A stretch of 64,000 nucleotides of DNA from Streptomyces sp. NRRL S-37 (GTDB lineage Bacteria > Actinomycetota > Actinomycetes > Streptomycetales > Streptomycetaceae). Positions 16,367-23,778 of the stretch are shown one piece after another; within the stretch, counting starts at the first letter, position 1; the number at the start of each line of letters is the position of its first letter. Position numbers and translations under genes: made by a program. The stretch spans positions 124,001 to 188,000 of the forward strand of contig NZ_JOIZ01000016.1 of the NCBI RefSeq assembly GCF_000721605.1, given 5' to 3'. The notes below the pieces were generated by a model, which worked only from the letters and a program-made list of their open reading frames with translations, did no database searches and was not told where the DNA came from.

Positions 16367-16939
16367 ACTACGGACGACGTTCTCGCGGAAGTGGGCCCCC
16401 GGCTGCGGCGGATCAGGAAGGAGCGGGAGGTGACCCTCGCGGCGCTGTCCGAGGCGACCGGCATCTCCGTGAGCACCCTCTCCCGGCTGGAGTCCGGCCT
16501 GCGCAAACCCAGCCTGGAGTTGCTGCTGCCGATCGCGCAGGCCCACCAGGTGCCGCTGGACGAACTGGTCGGCGCCCCGCCGGTCGGTGACCCGCGCATC
16601 CGCGCCTCCCAGCCGATCCACCGCTACGGCCGCACCTTCTGGCCGCTCACCCGGCAGCCCGGCGGACTCCAGGCGTACAAGGTGCTGGAACCGCAGCGGA
16701 AGCTCGAGCCCGAGCCGCGTACCCACGAGGGCTACGAGTGGCTGTACGTGATGTCGGGGAAGCTGCGCCTGGTGCTCGGCGAGCACGACGTCGTCCTGGT
16801 GGCCGGGGAGGCGGCCGAGTTCGACACGCGGGTGCCGCACTGGTTCGGGTCGACGGGGGAGGGGCCCGTGGAGTTCCTCAGCCTGTTCGGTGCGCAGGGG
16901 GAGCGGATGCATGTGCGGGCGCGGCCCAAGCGGCCGTGA
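16364..16939 (+). CDS. XRE-type regulator with C-terminal cupin domain
   Basis: 191 residues. An N-terminal Cro/C1 helix-turn-helix (about 10-65; LRRIRKEREVTLAALSEATG then SVSTLSRLESGLRKPSLE) is joined to a cupin sensor (about 105-185; RTHEGYEWLYVMSGKLRLVL, GEAAEFDTRVPHWFG). Such proteins bind small metabolites in the cupin and repress or activate neighbours. The start codon lies directly downstream of a consensus promoter, so the mRNA is probably leaderless. It is divergent from the CPFC flavoprotein, its likely target. Confidence 0.92.
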   Translation: MTTDDVLAEVGPRLRRIRKEREVTLAALSEATGISVSTLSRLESGLRKPSLELLLPIAQAHQVPLDELVGAPPVGDPRIRASQPIHRYGRTFWPLTRQPGGLQAYKVLEPQRKLEPEPRTHEGYEWLYVMSGKLRLVLGEHDVVLVAGEAAEFDTRVPHWFGSTGEGPVEFLSLFGAQGERMHVRARPKRP

Positions 16940-16986
16940 CGGACACGTCTGCCGGGCGTGACGGACACGACGGTTCCCTGATCGAC

Positions 16987-16998
16987 AAGCGACCGCTT
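16987..16998. promoter_or_regulatory. Palindrome upstream of the quinone oxidoreductase operon
   Basis: AAGCG-AC-CGCTT lies 59 bases upstream of the first operon gene. The surrounding ACAAGCGACCGCTTAGT resembles TetR-type operators of acyl-CoA dehydrogenase genes in actinobacteria. No TetR gene is adjacent, so a distant regulator is implied if it is functional. Confidence 0.4.
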
Positions 16999-17056
16999 AG
17001 TATGCGGTGGATCCGGTCAGGCGAACCCGACGTTCACGCTCCCGTGGAGGCCCCGC

Positions 17057-18034
17057 ATGCAGGCATGGCAAGTGCACGAGCTCGGCGAACCGGGCGAGGT
17101 GATGCGCCTTGCGGAGGTGGCCCGGCCGGCACCCGGTGACGGGCAGGTTCTGCTGAAGGTGCGTGCCGCCAACATCAACTTCCCGGACGCGCTGATGTGC
17201 CGGGGCCAGTACCAGGTCAGGCCACCGCTGCCGTTCACCCCGGGCGTGGAGATCTGCGGCGAGACCGAGGACGGGCGCCGCGTGATCGCCAACCCCGCGC
17301 TGCCCCACGGCGGCTTCGCCGAGTACGCCGTCGCGGACGCCGCCGCGCTGCTGCCCGCGCCGGACGCACTGGACGACGCCGAGGCCGCCGCCCTGCACAT
17401 CGGCTACCAGACCGGCTGGTTCGGCCTGCACCGCCGGGCCCGCCTGGAGGCCGGCGAGACCCTCCTCGTCCACGCCGCCGCCGGAGGGGTCGGCAGTGCG
17501 GCCGTACAGCTCGGCAAGGCCGCCGGCGCCACCGTCATCGGCGTGGCCGGCGGCGCCGCGAAGGCGACCGTCGCCCGTGAACTGGGCTGCGACGTGGTGA
17601 TCGACCGGCACGAGCAGGACGTCGTCGCCGCCGTGAAGGAGGCCACCGGCGGCCGGGGCGCCGACGTGATCTACGACCCCGTCGGCGGCCAGGCCTACGC
17701 CCAGTCCGCCAAGGCCGTCGCCTTCGAGGGCCGGATCGTCGTCGTCGGCTTCGCGAGCGGATCCATCCCCAGCCCCGCCCTGAACCACGCCCTCGTCAAG
17801 AACTACGCGATCCTCGGCCTGCACTGGGGCCTGTACAACACCAAGAACCCCGAGCTGGTCCGGCACTGCCACGAGCAGCTCACCGAACTCGCCGCGCGGG
17901 GCGCGATCAAGCCGCTGGTGAGCGAGCGCGTACCGCTCACCGGGGCCGCCGACGCCGTGCAGCGGGTCGCCGACGGTGTCACCACCGGACGCGTCGCCGT
18001 GCTGCCCCCGACGGAGAACGGAGCCGCCACATGA
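17057..18034 (+). CDS. NADPH:quinone oxidoreductase / zinc-independent MDR family
   Basis: 325 residues of the medium-chain dehydrogenase/reductase superfamily. The GroES-like N-domain (MQAWQVHELGEPGEVMRL; NINFPDALMCRGQYQ) lacks the structural zinc cysteines. The Rossmann domain carries LVHAAAGGVGSAAVQLGKAAG, and YDPVGGQAY is typical of quinone or enoyl reductases. It probably reduces a quinone or an enone using NADPH. GGAGG lies six bases before the ATG. The stop overlaps the next ATG (ATGA), so the three genes to 20285 form one coupled operon, suggesting it acts on a product of the dehydrogenase pair. Confidence 0.9.
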   Translation: MQAWQVHELGEPGEVMRLAEVARPAPGDGQVLLKVRAANINFPDALMCRGQYQVRPPLPFTPGVEICGETEDGRRVIANPALPHGGFAEYAVADAAALLPAPDALDDAEAAALHIGYQTGWFGLHRRARLEAGETLLVHAAAGGVGSAAVQLGKAAGATVIGVAGGAAKATVARELGCDVVIDRHEQDVVAAVKEATGGRGADVIYDPVGGQAYAQSAKAVAFEGRIVVVGFASGSIPSPALNHALVKNYAILGLHWGLYNTKNPELVRHCHEQLTELAARGAIKPLVSERVPLTGAADAVQRVADGVTTGRVAVLPPTENGAAT

Positions 18035-19212
18035 CCGACACCGCCGAACTGCGCCGCATCACCCGGGACTTCCTGGCCGAGCACCCTCCGGCCGGCACGG
18101 AGCGCCTGGACTTCCTGCGCGCCCGCTTCGACGCCGGACTCGCCTGGGTTCACTTCCCCGAAGGGCTCGGCGGACTCGGTCTCCCGCGTTCGCTCCAGGC
18201 CGTCGTGGACGCCGAGCTGGCGGCCGCCGGGGCACCCGACAACGACCCGCGCCGCATCGGCATCGGCCTGGGCATGGCCGCGCCGACCATCCTCCAGTAC
18301 GGCACCGAGGAGCAGAAGCGGCGCTTCCTGAAGCCCCTGTGGACCGGCGAGGAGGTCTGGTGCCAGCTCTTCAGCGAGCCCGGCGCCGGGTCCGACCTGG
18401 CCGCCCTCGGCACGCGTGCCGTCCGGGAGGGCGACGACTGGGTGGTCGACGGGCAGAAGGTGTGGACGTCCAGCGCCCACCTCGCCCGCTGGGCCATCCT
18501 CATCGCCCGCACCGACCCGGACGTACCCAAGCACCGGGGCATCACCTACTTCGTCTGCGACATGACCGACCCCGGTGTCGAGGTGCGGCCACTGCGCCAG
18601 ATCACCGGCGAGGCCGAGTTCAACGAGGTCTTCCTCACCGGCGTCCGCATCCCCGACGCCCACCGCCTCGGCGAGGCCGGCGACGGCTGGCGGGTCGCGC
18701 AGACCACCCTGAACAACGAACGCGTCGCCATCGGCGGCATGCGGCTGCCCCGCGAGGGCGGCATGATCGGCCCGGTCGCGAAGACCTGGCGCGAACGGCC
18801 CGGACTGCGCACCCACGACCTGCACCAGCGGCTGCTGAGGCTCTGGGTCGAGGCGGAGGTCGCCCGGCTCACCGGCGAACGCCTGCGCCAGCAGCTCGTC
18901 GCCGGACAGCCCGGCCCCGAGGGCGCCGGCATGAAACTGGCCTTCGCCCGCCTCAACCAGGAGATCAGCGGCCTGGAGGTGGAACTGCGGGGCGAGGAGG
19001 GCCTGCTGTACGACGACTGGACCATGCGCCGCCCCGAACTGGTCGACTTCACCGGCCGTGACGCCGGCTACCGCTACCTCCGCTCCAAGGGCAACAGCAT
19101 CGAGGGCGGGACCAGCGAGGTCCTGCTGAACATCGTCGCCGAGCGCGTCCTGGGCCTGCCCGCCGAGCCGCGCACCGACAAGGACGTCGCATGGAAGGAC
19201 CTGGCCCGATGA
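18031..19212 (+). CDS. Acyl-CoA dehydrogenase, larger subunit of a heteromeric pair
   Basis: 393 residues with canonical dehydrogenase motifs: LFSEPGAGSDLA, VDGQKVWTSSAHLA, ITGEAEFNEVFLT, and the C-terminal KGNSIEGGTSEVLLNIVAERVLG that contacts FAD. An ATGA overlap joins it to genes on both sides. Two adjacent, dissimilar dehydrogenases of this kind in actinobacteria often form alpha2-beta2 enzymes for bulky steroid-like or polyketide-like acyl-CoAs, with only one active site per heterodimer. The heteromeric state is inferred from organisation and family, not seen. Confidence 0.92.
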   Translation: MTDTAELRRITRDFLAEHPPAGTERLDFLRARFDAGLAWVHFPEGLGGLGLPRSLQAVVDAELAAAGAPDNDPRRIGIGLGMAAPTILQYGTEEQKRRFLKPLWTGEEVWCQLFSEPGAGSDLAALGTRAVREGDDWVVDGQKVWTSSAHLARWAILIARTDPDVPKHRGITYFVCDMTDPGVEVRPLRQITGEAEFNEVFLTGVRIPDAHRLGEAGDGWRVAQTTLNNERVAIGGMRLPREGGMIGPVAKTWRERPGLRTHDLHQRLLRLWVEAEVARLTGERLRQQLVAGQPGPEGAGMKLAFARLNQEISGLEVELRGEEGLLYDDWTMRRPELVDFTGRDAGYRYLRSKGNSIEGGTSEVLLNIVAERVLGLPAEPRTDKDVAWKDLAR

Positions 19213-20285
19213 GCGATCTCCTGTACTCGGAGGAGGAAGAGGCGCTGCGCGCCGCCGTCCGGGACCTGCTCACCGACCACTGCGACGCGGCGGGCGTGAT
19301 CGCCCGTACCGAGTCGGACACCCCGCACGACCTGTCCCTGTGGAAGACGCTCGCGGACGGCATGGGCCTCGCCGGCCTGCTGGTCCCCGAGGACCGGGGC
19401 GGCCAGGGCGCCACCCACCGCGAAGCCGCCGTCGTCCTGGAGGAGTTGGGACGCGCGGTCGCTCCCGTGCCGTATCTGACGAGCGCCGTGGTGGCCACTG
19501 AGGCGCTGCTGGCGTGCGAGGACGGCGGTGAACCGCTGGCCGAGCTGGCGTCCGGGCGCCGCATCGGTGTCCTCGCCGTCGGCCTGCACACCGCTCCCGG
19601 CGCCGCGTTCACCACCGTACGGCTGGAGGACGGCGTACTGCACGGGGAGCTGACCGGCATCGCGGACGCCGCCGTCGCCGACGTGCTGCTCGTGCCGGCG
19701 GACGACGGCGGGCTGTACGCGGTGGAGGCCGGCGCGGCCGCCGTCACCCCGCAGGTCTCCCTGGACCTGACCCGTCCGGTGGCCCGGGTGACCCTGGACG
19801 GCGCGCCCGGACGCAGGCTGGGTGACGCGGGAACCGCCGTACCCCGTGCCCTGCGGGCCGGCGCCGGACTGCTCGCCTCGGAGCAACTCGGCTCCGCCGA
19901 ATGGTCGCTGACGGAGACCGTCCGCTACCTGAAGGACCGCACGCAGTTCAACCGCCCCGTCGGGGGCTTCCAGGCGCTCAAGCACCGGCTCGCCCAGCTC
20001 TGGCTGGAGGTCGTCAGCCTCCGCGCCGCCGCGCGGGGCGCCGCCGACGCGCTCGCGACCGGCGAGGACACCGCCGTGGCGGTCACCGTCGCCCAGGCCT
20101 ACGCCGCGCCCGTCGCGGTCCGGGCCGCGGAGGAGGCACTGCAACTGCACGGCGGCATCGGCATGACCTGGGAGCATCCGGTGCACCTGCACCTCAAGCG
20201 CGCCAAGGCCGACTCGATCGCCTACGGCACGGCGGGCGCCCACCGCGAGGCGCTGGCGGAACTGGTCGATCTGAGAGCACCCTGA
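19209..20285 (+). CDS. Acyl-CoA dehydrogenase, smaller subunit of a heteromeric pair
   Basis: 358 residues, more diverged than its partner. It keeps TVRYLKDRTQFNRPVGGFQA and LHGGIGMTWEHPVHLHLKRA but its central beta domain is short, and the SEPGAGSD segment is replaced by loosely similar sequence. The start at 19209 is set by the ATGA overlap with the upstream stop; a longer frame would run into the partner gene. The operon ends in a strong hairpin at 20299-20334. It probably contributes FAD and substrate-binding surfaces to the heteromer. Confidence 0.9.
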   Translation: MSDLLYSEEEEALRAAVRDLLTDHCDAAGVIARTESDTPHDLSLWKTLADGMGLAGLLVPEDRGGQGATHREAAVVLEELGRAVAPVPYLTSAVVATEALLACEDGGEPLAELASGRRIGVLAVGLHTAPGAAFTTVRLEDGVLHGELTGIADAAVADVLLVPADDGGLYAVEAGAAAVTPQVSLDLTRPVARVTLDGAPGRRLGDAGTAVPRALRAGAGLLASEQLGSAEWSLTETVRYLKDRTQFNRPVGGFQALKHRLAQLWLEVVSLRAAARGAADALATGEDTAVAVTVAQAYAAPVAVRAAEEALQLHGGIGMTWEHPVHLHLKRAKADSIAYGTAGAHREALAELVDLRAP

Positions 20286-20298
20286 CCGGCCGGACGAC

Positions 20299-20334
20299 GG
20301 AAGAAGCCCGCCCCTCCGGGGGCGGGCTTCTTCC
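20299..20334 (+). terminator. Strong 16-bp stem terminator
   Basis: GGAAGAAGCCCGCCCC (20299-20314) pairs perfectly with GGGGCGGGCTTCTTCC (20319-20334) around a TCCG tetraloop, 13 bases after the operon stop. It should block transcription in both directions. Confidence 0.93.
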
Positions 20335-20464
20335 GCGCACCCCGCTCCGGTGAGGTGAACGACCGACGGCGGATCGGCCAACTCCCCGCATCGTCCTGCT
20401 CATTGGCCACCCGTGAGCCTCATACTCTCCCTGGTCCCGTACGGTCCTTCCAGGGAGGCAGAGC

Positions 20465-21328
20465 ATGGCCCTCACCACCCGTCGCAGAGCCCTCACCACC
20501 CTCGGCGCCGCCCTCGCCGGCACCGCCGCCCTCCCCGCGGCGCAGGCACTGGCCGGCGAACGGAAACACCGGCCACGCCCGTTGTGGCGAGCCCACGCCC
20601 ACAACGACTACGAGCACCCCCGCCCCCTCCTCGACGCCCTCGACCACCGCTTCGGCAGCGTCGAGGCCGACGTCTACCTGGTCGACGGCCGACTCCTCGT
20701 CGCCCACGACCCCGAGGACCTCGACCCGTCCCGCACCCTCGAATCCCTCTACCTCGACCCGCTCGCCGCCCGGGTCCGCGCCCACCACGGCTCGGTGTAC
20801 CGCGGGCACCGCAAGGCGCTCCAACTGCTGATCGACATCAAGACCGAAGGTGCGGCCACCTACCTCGAACTCGACCGACGGCTGAGCCGCTACCGGAACC
20901 TGTTCACCACCTGCGCGCACGGCAGGGTGCTGCCCGGACCGGTCACCGCCGTCGTCTCCGGCGACCGCGCGGCCCGCGCGCCCATGGAGGCCCAACGGGT
21001 GCGCCGCGCCTTCTACGACGGCCGGCTCAGCGACCTCGGCAGCACCGCACCGGCCTCCTTCGTCCCGCTGATCAGCGACAACTGGACGCTCAACTTCACC
21101 TGGCAGGGCGTCGGCGCCTTTCCCGACGCCGAGCGCCGGAAACTCCGCGACATCGTGGGCACCGCCCACACGCACGGGCAGCGGGTACGGTTCTGGGCCA
21201 CCCCCGACCTGCCGGGCCCCGCCCGCGACGCGCTCTGGGGCGAACTGGTGGCGGCGGACGTCGACCACCTCAACACCGACGACCTCGCGGGGCTCGAATC
21301 CTTCCTCGACGCCTGCCGGAGGGCGTGA
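20465..21328 (+). CDS. Secreted phosphodiesterase, PI-PLC/GDPD-like TIM barrel
   Basis: 287 residues. The N-terminus has a Tat-like signal (TTRRRALTTLGAALAG, with cleavage likely after AQALA at about residue 30). The mature domain begins with RAHAHNDYEHPRP, the His-containing catalytic start of the PI-specific phospholipase C/glycerophosphodiester phosphodiesterase-like family, followed by SVEADVYLVDGRLLVAHDPE and LIDIKTEG, which supply acidic metal-site residues. It probably cleaves a phosphodiester outside the cell; the substrate is unknown. GGGAGG precedes the ATG. Confidence 0.85.
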   Translation: MALTTRRRALTTLGAALAGTAALPAAQALAGERKHRPRPLWRAHAHNDYEHPRPLLDALDHRFGSVEADVYLVDGRLLVAHDPEDLDPSRTLESLYLDPLAARVRAHHGSVYRGHRKALQLLIDIKTEGAATYLELDRRLSRYRNLFTTCAHGRVLPGPVTAVVSGDRAARAPMEAQRVRRAFYDGRLSDLGSTAPASFVPLISDNWTLNFTWQGVGAFPDAERRKLRDIVGTAHTHGQRVRFWATPDLPGPARDALWGELVAADVDHLNTDDLAGLESFLDACRRA

Positions 21329-21430
21329 CACCACACGTTCGGAGGACAGGTCAGCCGCCCGGACGAACCTTCCGTTACGCCACACTTGCGGCCGAACGCC
21401 GCGAAACGGATGTGGCGGAGGAGGTTGACG

Positions 21431-21625
21431 ATGGCCATTTCCATCTCTGTGGTGCTGCTGCTGGCGGTCCTTGCGGTGATCTTCCTGCGCAACGGCGGGC
21501 TGAAGATCTCCCACGCGCTGGTCTGTCTGCTGCTCGGTTTCTATCTGGCCAGTACGAGCATCGCGCCCACGATCCACAGCGGCCTCACGGCGACCGCCGA
21601 CATCGTCGGCGGTCTGCGGCCGTGA
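21431..21625 (+). CDS. Small two-span membrane protein, 64 aa
   Basis: The product is almost wholly hydrophobic, with spans at about residues 2-18 and 27-45 linked by LRNGGLKISHAL. GGAGGAGG lies about six bases before the ATG at 21431, so this start is preferred to the longer upstream frame. Similar short proteins with an NGGLK-SHA loop occur in Streptomyces, some near conjugative elements; I cannot assign a role. It converges on the DUF5519-like gene. Confidence 0.75.
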   Translation: MAISISVVLLLAVLAVIFLRNGGLKISHALVCLLLGFYLASTSIAPTIHSGLTATADIVGGLRP

Positions 21626-21646
21626 GGCCACCGCGCGGAGCGTGGT

Positions 21647-22042
21647 TCAGCGGTCGGCCACCGCGTCGCGCGGCAGCACGGTGACGCGGTGGAAGTTGCA
21701 CCCCGCCGGTGCCGCCGATGCGGACGGGGGCCTGTTCTGGTGCGCCTTGAGGGCGACGCTCACCAGGCTGAGCAGCAGGTCCACGTCCGTGGCGCAGTCC
21801 AGATGCACCGTCACCCAGTCGGAACCCGGGACCACTTGTATCGCGCTCGACCCGCCCAGGTCGTAGTGGAAGCGCTGGATGGCGCGACGGGTGAGGTGGA
21901 GGTCCACGTCCCGCGCGGAGTGGAAGTGGACGATCTCGGCACGGGCGGTGCGGAGGGCCTGCCCCGTACCGCAGCCGGCCGGACAGGCCGTGAGATCGGA
22001 CCAGGTGAGCAGTCGCTCCATGGCTCGCTGCGCCGGTGTCAT
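21647..22042 (-). CDS. Luciferase-like domain protein (DUF5519-like)
   Basis: 131 residues. The fold and motifs (IVHFHSARDVDLHLTRRAI, FHYDLGGSSAIQVVPGSDWV, LDCATDVDLLLSLVSVALKA) resemble the short DUF5519 'luciferase' domain family, which binds small molecules and is often next to regulators. No catalytic role can be shown. The ATG at 22042 has a modest GAGGG site; an internal ATG at 22021 is an alternative. It is downstream of the ROK gene on the same strand, with a 252-base gap containing a 16-base perfect palindrome (22219-22234). Confidence 0.65.
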   Translation of the reverse strand: MTPAQRAMERLLTWSDLTACPAGCGTGQALRTARAEIVHFHSARDVDLHLTRRAIQRFHYDLGGSSAIQVVPGSDWVTVHLDCATDVDLLLSLVSVALKAHQNRPPSASAAPAGCNFHRVTVLPRDAVADR

Positions 22043-22294
22043 GCCCTCATCGTTGCCTGCTCAACGTCCGGACACCAGGAGTTGGGCGATTCGTAATCGA
22101 GCGGTGAGGTGGTGAGACCGCCGGAACCCCGGCGAGAAGCTGACCCGTGATCATGTCATGGCAGCCGGGAAGCTCGTGACCTGGTACGGCGTTCCCGTCC
22201 CCGTGTGCGACCGTGACGGCCGCCGCGCGGCGGCGACGCCCCCGCGCGGCTTCGTGCGGAATCCGAGGGAAGACGTGTCCGCGTGGCCCGCGTG

Positions 22295-23503
22295 TCAGGC
22301 CCGTTCGGCCACCGCCGCCGGGTCGTCCAGGACCCCCCGCACCACCGAGTGCGCCGCGCCCAGCAGCGGGCCCTCGGGGCCCAGCGGGGACACGGAGACG
22401 GGACAGGCCGGCCCCGCGGTGCGGCGGGCCAGTTCGGAGCGGAGCGACGGCAGCAGCCAGGGCGCGAGCCCGGACAGGGCTCCGCCCAGCACCACGCTCT
22501 CGGGGTCCAGCAGGTTGACCGCCCCGGTCAGGGCGATCCCGAGCGCCGTTCCCGCGTCCTCCAGGGCGCGCCGCACGTTCGTGTCGCCCTGTTCGGCGCG
22601 GCCCGCGAGGAGGCCGACGCGGTCCTCGCCCGGCTCCAGTCCGGCCGCGCGCAGCACCGCCTCCTCGCCGGCGTACTGCTCCAGACAGCCCCGTCCGCCG
22701 CAGGCGCACTCCGGTCCGTCCGGCCGTACCGGTACATGGCCCAGCTCGCCCGCGAAGCCGCGGTTTCCGTGCAGCAGCCGCCCGTCCACGACGACCGCGG
22801 CACCGATACCGATCTCGGCGGAGACATGGAGGAAGTCGCGCGGGGTGTCCTCGCCGAGCCACAGTTCGGCCAGTGCGCCGAAGTTGGCCTCGTTGGCCAC
22901 GGTGAGCGGCAGGCCCGCCGGGAGCAGGTCGCCGAGGTCCGTGTCGAGCCAGCCGAGGTTCGGGGCGCGTACGACGGTCCGGGCGTCACGGGCCACCAGA
23001 CCCGGTACGGCCACGGCGAGCCCCGCCGGCCACAGGCCCTCGCCCTCCGCCTCGGCGACCACCCGCTCTATCAGCTCGGTGAGTTCCCCGAGTACCGGCC
23101 CGGGGGAGCGGTCCCGGTTCGGGACGTGCCGCACCGCCCGCGACCGGACCCGTCCGCGCAGGTCGACCGCGCAGACCGCGAGATGGTCGACGCCGATCTC
23201 GGCGCCGATCCCCGCGGGGCCGCGCCCGCTGACGGCGAGCGCCGAGCCGGGACGGCCCACGCGGCCGGGCCGCTCGGGGCCCAGCTCCTCCAGCAGTCCC
23301 GAGCGGATGAGCTCGTCGACCAGCGTGGACACCGCCGCGCGGGTCAGGCCGATGCGGGAGGCGACGGTGGCCCGGGACAGCGGGCCCTCGGCGCTGACGG
23401 CGTGCATCACCCGCGAGAGGTTGCGGCGGCGCATGCCCTGCTGGGTGTCGGGCAGCGCGCGCCCCGGACCGGCCGGGCGGGTCTTGTGCGGCGGTGCGCT
23501 CAT
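22295..23503 (-). CDS. ROK-family transcriptional repressor (xylose, XylR-like)
   Basis: 402 residues. An N-terminal winged helix (about 20-80; RRRNLSRVMHAVSAEGPLSR, ATVASRIGLTRAAVSTLVDE) is fused to a ROK sugar-kinase-like domain with the zinc motif CACGGRGCLEQY near residue 265 and HGNRGFAGELGHV. It should sense xylose or a derivative and repress the adjacent xylB/xylA genes. The ATG at 23503 has AGGA immediately upstream and the conserved protein starts here; the upstream frame runs into a tandem repeat and is rejected. It lies downstream of xylB on the same strand, separated by that repeat. Confidence 0.9.
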   Translation of the reverse strand: MSAPPHKTRPAGPGRALPDTQQGMRRRNLSRVMHAVSAEGPLSRATVASRIGLTRAAVSTLVDELIRSGLLEELGPERPGRVGRPGSALAVSGRGPAGIGAEIGVDHLAVCAVDLRGRVRSRAVRHVPNRDRSPGPVLGELTELIERVVAEAEGEGLWPAGLAVAVPGLVARDARTVVRAPNLGWLDTDLGDLLPAGLPLTVANEANFGALAELWLGEDTPRDFLHVSAEIGIGAAVVVDGRLLHGNRGFAGELGHVPVRPDGPECACGGRGCLEQYAGEEAVLRAAGLEPGEDRVGLLAGRAEQGDTNVRRALEDAGTALGIALTGAVNLLDPESVVLGGALSGLAPWLLPSLRSELARRTAGPACPVSVSPLGPEGPLLGAAHSVVRGVLDDPAAVAERA

Positions 23504-23565
23504 TCCTCCGTCGTTCCTCGGTCTCTGCGGCCGTGGTCGGCCTGTCGGCCGACGTCGGCCGGTCC

Positions 23566-23778
23566 GTGCCGGTGGGCAGGTGCCTGCTGGCACGCGCCGG
23601 TCGGTTCGTGCCCGTCGGCTGGTGTCGGCGGGCCGGTGCCCGCCTGCGGTCCGTGCCCGCGGGCTCGTGCCGGTGGGTCGGTGCCGGCAGGTGGGTGCCT
23701 GCCGGTCCATGCCGGTGGGCCGGTGTCCGGCGGTCCGTGCCCGCAGGCCGGTGCCGGCCCGTCGGTATCGTCAGTCGG
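23566..23778. repeat. Degenerate 14-bp tandem repeat, 15 units
   Basis: The spacer between xylB and the ROK gene is made of consecutive 14-base units of the form GTGCC-S-GYSGGYYS, for example GTGCCGGTGGGCAG, GTGCCCGTCGGCTG, GTGTCGGCGGGCCG, GTGCCGGCAGGTGG and ATGCCGGTGGGCCG. One unit is 17 bases; 14 x 15 + 3 gives exactly the 213 bases observed. The last unit covers the final codons of xylB. A period of 14 is not a codon multiple, and no protein-coding signal is evident. Confidence 0.88.

Noticed and set aside
23504..23770. CRISPR array in the xylose locus
   Set aside because: Units are 14 bases, directly adjacent with no spacers, and no cas genes are present. It is a tandem repeat.
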